Positions 12,949 through 13,440 of a stretch of 13,440 nt of DNA are shown piece by piece (the first letter of the stretch is position 1; every line of letters begins with the position of its first letter). The DNA is taken from the NCBI GenBank assembly GCA_903873735.1, contig CAIQPO010000050.1, positions 1 through 13,440 of the forward strand. The letters are read 5' to 3'. The notes beneath the pieces were generated by a model, which did no database searches, was not told the origin of the DNA, and was given only the letters and a program-made list of their open reading frames with translations. Position numbers and translations under genes: made by a program. Source of the stretch: Candidatus Collierbacteria bacterium (GTDB lineage Bacteria > Patescibacteriota > Microgenomatia > UBA1400 > MFAQ01).

Positions 12949-13119
12949 ATGCCAGACAAAACTATCACCTGCCAAAACTGCCAAGCGATATTTGTGTACT
13001 CAGAATACGAACAAAAAATCGACCAAGCAAGGGGTACTGCCGAACCAACTTACTGTACTATCTGTAAAGCGATTAAATCTTCAGAGGCCAAACATCCACC
13101 CAAACCCAAAACCAGCTAA
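12949..13119 (+). CDS. Small zinc-ribbon protein, 56 aa
   Basis: A 56-aa protein with two CxxC knuckles, CQNC near residue 8 and CTIC near residue 38, in the frame DKTITCQNCQAIFVYSEYEQ...RGTAEPTYCTICKA. This fits the family of short probable zinc-ribbon proteins that begin with DKTLxCxxCGxxFVFTxxEQ and contain EPxxCxxCR. Such proteins are common in bacteria and archaea; their partner is unknown and nucleic-acid binding is only a guess. The tail is basic and proline-rich (KHPPKPKTS). The start is set by the ATG 7 nt behind a TATAAT box; a longer frame reaching back into the tRNA gene is not credible. It converges with the M16 peptidase gene with a 14-nt gap. Confidence 0.85.
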   Translation: MPDKTITCQNCQAIFVYSEYEQKIDQARGTAEPTYCTICKAIKSSEAKHPPKPKTS

Positions 13120-13133
13120 CAGTCTAACCAAAA

Positions 13134-13440
13134 CTAAAACTTCAAGGCTTTGTAATCACCCACCACTGCCACCGACATATTCTCTGGCCTAAATATTACT
13201 TCACAAAGTTTCAAGACATCCTGGAGCTTTACAGCGTCTATCTTCTCCATTACTTTGTCTGGAGAAATTATCTTCCCCTCAAACATCATTCCCTCCAAGG
13301 CTGATCCCAGCACTTCCTCTGGAATATCATACTCGAGCGAGAATCTACCCCTGAAACACTCCTTAGCCATAGAGAGGTCATCCTTGGTAATCACCCACTT
13401 CGACTTCTTATCACCCAGACCAAAACAGATCTCCTTAACA
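13134..13440 (-). CDS. M16-family zinc peptidase, C-terminal fragment (partial)
   Basis: The frame stays open to the right edge of the window, so only the last 101 residues of a longer protein are present. They match the end of M16 (insulinase/mitochondrial processing peptidase-like) proteins: ITKDDLSMAKECFRGRFSL (the xxxELxxAKxxxxGxxxL helix), SPDKVMEKIDAVKLQDV (the xEExxxxIxxVTxxDV helix) and IFRPENMSVAVVGDY (the FxPxNLxVAVVGP strand). The catalytic HxxEH motif lies in the N-terminal domain, outside this window, so activity cannot be judged. No clear terminator is seen close to its stop; the hairpin at 12796-12814 is the nearest. Confidence 0.75.
   Translation of the reverse strand, partial: VKEICFGLGDKKSKWVITKDDLSMAKECFRGRFSLEYDIPEEVLGSALEGMMFEGKIISPDKVMEKIDAVKLQDVLKLCEVIFRPENMSVAVVGDYKALKF

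Overview
The window looks like a piece of a Candidate Phyla Radiation (Patescibacteria) genome, perhaps Microgenomates-like. This is inferred from gene content and style: compact minus-strand housekeeping genes, a PEGA-domain anchored protein, an O-antigen-ligase/TPR fusion, a small zinc-ribbon protein and scattered tRNAs. TGA acts as a stop (comM and the 81-aa protein end in TGA), so the Gracilibacteria/SR1 code does not apply. The + strand is C-rich and G-poor almost throughout, whatever the gene orientation, which suggests one replichore.

Layout. 1-957 is an AT-rich, strikingly G-poor stretch without genes, ending in a terminator for mreB. mreB (-) and a PEGA-domain membrane protein (+) diverge from a 50-80 bp promoter region. 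An unrecognised 219-aa protein (-) overlaps the PEGA gene tail to tail. tRNA-Arg(CCT) (+) and tRNA-Pro(CGG) (-) follow. A minus-strand housekeeping/competence cluster runs dprA > comM > [island] > yraN > ndk > tRNA-Pro. The plus-strand pair 10051-12474 encodes an anchored beta-domain protein and a polytopic O-antigen-ligase-like protein with C-terminal TPRs. The right end has tRNA-Ala(GGC) (-) with a duplicated 3' half, tRNA-Ala(CGC) (+), a 56-aa zinc ribbon and the C-terminal end of an M16-type peptidase.

Most interesting region. Between comM and yraN (about 5254-7622) sits an island of three genes: two paralogous proteins of 289 and 295 aa and a divergent two-helix membrane peptide of 81 aa. 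Read by eye, the paralogs follow the order of the serpin core: breach/shutter strands, an E-[AS]-A hinge-like segment, then a C-terminal ADHP motif. They are short and their hinge is unusual. Each island gene is a self-contained unit with a near-consensus -35/-10 promoter, a leader, a strong Shine-Dalgarno sequence and a strong intrinsic terminator. The surrounding genes are different: most have a TATAAT-like -10 only 5-10 nt before the start codon, which predicts leaderless mRNAs. The island also looks richer in G and C. It therefore appears to be a strongly expressed accessory module placed inside a conserved competence cluster.

A second notable point is a 40-bp exact duplication of the 3' half of tRNA-Ala(GGC), 176 bp apart. 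It starts exactly at the 3' strand of the anticodon stem, like the att scar of an integrative element, and encloses a palindrome-rich 136-bp stretch.
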